8,320 nt of DNA from Candidatus Aquidulcis sp. (GTDB taxonomy: Bacteria; Chloroflexota; Anaerolineae; Anaerolineales; E44-bin32): assembly GCA_020723365.1 (NCBI GenBank), contig DYJB01000125.1, positions 1 through 8,320 of the forward strand, in the 5' to 3' direction. A program made the position numbers and the translations under genes. The notes under the pieces are model-generated. The model did not search any database and was not told where the DNA came from. It was given only the letters and a program-made list of their open reading frames with translations. Of this stretch, positions 5,591 to 8,320 are shown one piece after another; the stretch's first letter is position 1; each line of letters starts with the position of its first letter.

Positions 5591-6709
5591 TCACCGCAGG
5601 ATCTCCCGCAGGGCGCCCAGGAGCGTGGTCACGTTCTCCGGGCGGCTCGAGTGACCCATCAGCCCGATGCGCCAGATGGCGCCGGCCAGGGGGCCGAAAC
5701 CCCCGGCGATCTCGATGTTGTAGTCGTTCAGCAGACGGCGGCGAACGGCCGCATCATCGATGCCCGGCGCCAGCTTCGGGGTGGACAGGCTGGGAAGGCG
5801 CACGGCTTCCGGAACGAGCAGCGGCAGGTCGATATCCTCGAGACCCTGCCACAGCCGCCGGGCGTTCTTCTGATGGCGCTCGAAGCGCGCCGCAAGCCCC
5901 TCCTCGCTCACCAGGCGCAGCGCTTCACGCAGCGCGTACGCCAGGCTGATCGGCGCCGTGTGATGGTAGGCCGGAGCGTCGCTCCAGTACCTGGCCAGCA
6001 GCGTCAGGTCCAGATAGAAGGTAGGAAGCGGCGACTTCCGGGAGCGAATCTTCTCCTCGGCCCGCGGGCTGACGGTGATGGGAGCCATGCCGGGAGGCGC
6101 GGACAAGCACTTCTGTGACGCGCTGTAGGCGATGTCCACCTGCCAGGCATCGATCTCCACCGGCAGGCCGCCCAGCGATGTGACGCAATCCAGGATCAGC
6201 AGCCCTCCCTGTCGATGGCAGGCCTCGGCGATAGCGGCGATCTCCGGCTGGCGAGCTCCGGTGGAGGTCTCCGCATGCACGAGCGTCACAATGCGGGCGG
6301 GACGATCGCGCAGCGCCCGCCCGATGGCCTCGACCTCGAAGGTCTGTCCCCACGGCACCTCGAGCCGCTGCACATCGCCGCCCACCCGCCGGGCGATCTC
6401 CGCCAACCGGTCCCCGAAGAAGCCGTGCACGCAGGCCAGCACCGGTTCGCCCGGCTCGACCAGGTTCGCCAGTGCGGCCTCCATGGCCGAGGTGCCTGTC
6501 CCGGATAGAGCCAGGGTCAGGCGGTTCTCGGTCTGGAAGGCCGTGCGCAGGAGCGCCTGGATATCGGACAGGATGACGATGAACTCGGGGTCGAGGTGGC
6601 CCACCATCGGCGCCGCCAGAGCGCGCAGCACGCGCGGCGCCACCAGGCTGGGGCCGGGACCGAGCAGCAGGCGAGGGGATGGGTCGAGTTCGCGGTCGAC
6701 AGGCGGCAT
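5591..6709 (-). CDS. Class V PLP aminotransferase, alanine-glyoxylate/serine-pyruvate type
   Basis: A 372-residue fold-type I PLP enzyme of aminotransferase class V. Visible features: LLGPGPS at 15-21 near the N-terminus, SGTGTSAMEAA at 69-79 (phosphate cradle), HAETSTG at 145-151, LDCVTSLGG at 173-181 with Asp174 contacting the pyridine nitrogen, SASQKCLSAPPG at 196-207 with Schiff-base Lys200, and WRIGLMGHSS at 346-355 with Arg347 as candidate carboxylate binder. Relatives use alanine, serine or aspartate with glyoxylate, pyruvate or hydroxypyruvate, serving glyoxylate detoxification or serine/glycine metabolism; the exact substrates cannot be read here. ATG 6709 has GGAGG 5 nt upstream and matches the family N-terminus. 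The frame is open to 6778, but the 23 extra codons lie over the promoter region. Its 3' end converges on the LysM gene with an 18-bp gap and no evident terminator. No serA-type partner is in the window. Confidence 0.93.
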   Translation of the reverse strand: MPPVDRELDPSPRLLLGPGPSLVAPRVLRALAAPMVGHLDPEFIVILSDIQALLRTAFQTENRLTLALSGTGTSAMEAALANLVEPGEPVLACVHGFFGDRLAEIARRVGGDVQRLEVPWGQTFEVEAIGRALRDRPARIVTLVHAETSTGARQPEIAAIAEACHRQGGLLILDCVTSLGGLPVEIDAWQVDIAYSASQKCLSAPPGMAPITVSPRAEEKIRSRKSPLPTFYLDLTLLARYWSDAPAYHHTAPISLAYALREALRLVSEEGLAARFERHQKNARRLWQGLEDIDLPLLVPEAVRLPSLSTPKLAPGIDDAAVRRRLLNDYNIEIAGGFGPLAGAIWRIGLMGHSSRPENVTTLLGALREILR

Positions 6710-6714
6710 GCTGG

Positions 6715-6719
6715 CCTCC
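6715..6719 (-). promoter_or_regulatory. Ribosome binding site that fixes the aminotransferase start
   Basis: GGAGG on the minus strand lies 5 nt before ATG 6709. The in-frame upstream start at 6778 has no such site and would read through the putative -10 box. Confidence 0.75.
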
Positions 6720-6737
6720 GGGGCGTGGATGCCTTCG

Positions 6738-6743
6738 ATTCTA
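6738..6743 (-). promoter_or_regulatory. Aminotransferase promoter -10 box (TAGAAT)
   Basis: TAGAAT on the minus strand has one mismatch to TATAAT. A start near 6731 would give a leader of about 22 nt containing the GGAGG site. The -35 region around 6761-6767 matches only weakly. Confidence 0.45.
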
Positions 6744-6817
6744 GACCGGGATGGGGCCGGCGGACAGAGCGCACCCAAAGGAGAGGATGGTCTGCAAGGC
6801 GCGCGACAGGTGGAGGC

Positions 6818-6851
6818 GGGGGAATGAACGGGGGCGGTGGGGGCCGCCGGG
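6818..6851 (+). repeat. Four-run G cluster (G-quadruplex motif)
   Basis: The plus strand has G-runs at 6818-6822, 6830-6834, 6839-6843 and 6849-6851, separated by 7, 4 and 5 bases, which fits the usual G3+ N1-7 pattern. It sits upstream of the aminotransferase promoter on that gene's template strand. The same bases can form a competing GGCGG/CCGCC stem. Confidence 0.5.
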
Positions 6852-6860
6852 ACCGCTTTT
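6834..6860 (+). terminator. Weak plus-strand hairpin followed by TTTT
   Basis: GCGGT (6834-6838) pairs with ACCGC (6852-6856) and is followed by four T residues. The 13-nt loop is long and the T-run short, and no plus-strand gene precedes it, so a terminator role is doubtful. Confidence 0.2.
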
Positions 6861-6886
6861 CAGGTCGCTTGCAGACTGCGCCAGGC

Positions 6887-6916
6887 GACCGAATCCCGCC
6901 TAGAATGGGATCGGTC
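6887..6916. repeat. Inverted repeat with a TAGAAT sequence in the loop
   Basis: GACCGAATCCC (6887-6897) pairs with GGGATCGGTC (6907-6916) as ten base pairs with one bulged A. The 9-nt loop holds TAGAAT at 6901-6906, a possible plus-strand -10 box. It could be an operator-like palindrome or an RNA hairpin. No T-run follows on either side. Confidence 0.5.
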
Positions 6917-7017
6917 GAAAGGATTGTCAGCCGAACTCCGGGTTTCCATCAGGGAAGGGAGGAGGTGGCTATCCGAGGAAGGCAGAGCCCACAAGGCTGG
7001 TCCCACATTGAGGCAGA

Positions 7018-7045
7018 AGAGAGGCGAGCTCCGGCTCGCCTCTCT
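7018..7045 (-). terminator. Strong hairpin 3' of the aconitase gene
   Basis: A perfect 12-bp stem (7018-7029 with 7034-7045) closes a 4-nt loop. It lies 36 bp past the aconitase stop on the minus strand, where a terminator is expected. The following bases on that strand are pyrimidine-rich (TCTTCTGCC) at best, not a true T-run, so it may act as a weak terminator or as a 3'-end stabilising stem. It could also serve plus-strand transcripts. Confidence 0.6.
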
Positions 7046-7081
7046 CATTGTGTGGATCGAGGAAGACCGACTGCAGAAGTC

Positions 7082-8320
<1,239 letters not shown>

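Larger units (their letters stand above)
6744..7081. other. Non-coding gap between the aminotransferase and aconitase genes
   Basis: With the promoter and RBS just left of it, this stretch makes up a 372-bp gap without a supported gene. It contains a G-run cluster (6818-6851), a hairpin ending in TTTT (6834-6860), an inverted repeat with a TAGAAT loop (6887-6916), nested pairings (6921-6974) and a strong 12-bp stem hairpin (7018-7045). Short open frames that cross it, such as plus-strand 6837-7127, run through the hairpins and the aconitase 3' end, have no recognisable domain, and are not convincing. Confidence 0.7.

Noticed and set aside
6710..6778. 23-codon extension of the aminotransferase
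   Set aside because: It runs over the -10 box and RBS, and the family N-terminus fits the ATG at 6709.
6913..7045. Known small RNA (SRP RNA, 6S RNA or tmRNA)
   Set aside because: None of the diagnostic sequences I know for these families could be found, so only an unnamed structured region is proposed.

Overview
The window is a GC-rich bacterial segment with strongly GC-biased third codon positions and tightly packed genes. The style of the proteins suggests Chloroflexota (an Anaerolineae-like lineage): long Thr/Pro linkers in secreted proteins, a LysM protein with an SdrD_B-like module and a C-terminal membrane anchor, and a C39-like peptidase carrying TPRs. This is an inference from protein style; no rRNA or other phylogenetic marker is present. 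No mobile element, CRISPR array, tRNA or rRNA was seen.

Layout. Bases 3669 down to 1 hold a compact minus-strand gene run: purA (adenylosuccinate synthetase), a small membrane protein resembling an ECF transporter S component (start overlaps the purA stop as ATGA), a membrane-anchored C39-like peptidase with C-terminal TPRs (7-bp gap), and the first 85 codons of murJ (lipid II flippase family, 17-bp gap), which leaves the window at base 1. Reading right from 3747 on the plus strand are a YkuE/YaeI-type metallophosphoesterase with a twin-arginine-like signal and an overlapping LysM/SdrD_B-like surface protein (4736-5572). The 77-bp gap between purA and the phosphoesterase has overlapping -10-like boxes on both strands. 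A class V aminotransferase of the alanine-glyoxylate/serine-pyruvate group (6709-5591, minus) converges on the LysM gene with an 18-bp gap. After a 372-bp non-coding gap comes the C-terminal part of an AcnA-type aconitate hydratase (8320-7082, minus), which begins outside the window.

Biology. The purA run joins purine synthesis, probable small-molecule uptake and envelope functions. murJ, the C39/TPR protein, the phosphoesterase and the LysM protein all act at or outside the membrane, so the left and middle parts form a loose envelope neighbourhood. The right part is central metabolism. The most notable non-coding stretch is 6710-7081. It has an aminotransferase promoter and RBS, a G-quadruplex-type G-run cluster, two strong hairpins and a nested set of pairings that could belong to a structured RNA.

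I found no clearly new multi-gene system. The observations most worth checking are the C39/TPR protein beside murJ, the purA/ECF-S overlap, the symmetric divergent promoter, a perfect TATAAT only 6 nt upstream of a start codon, and the structured intergenic region.
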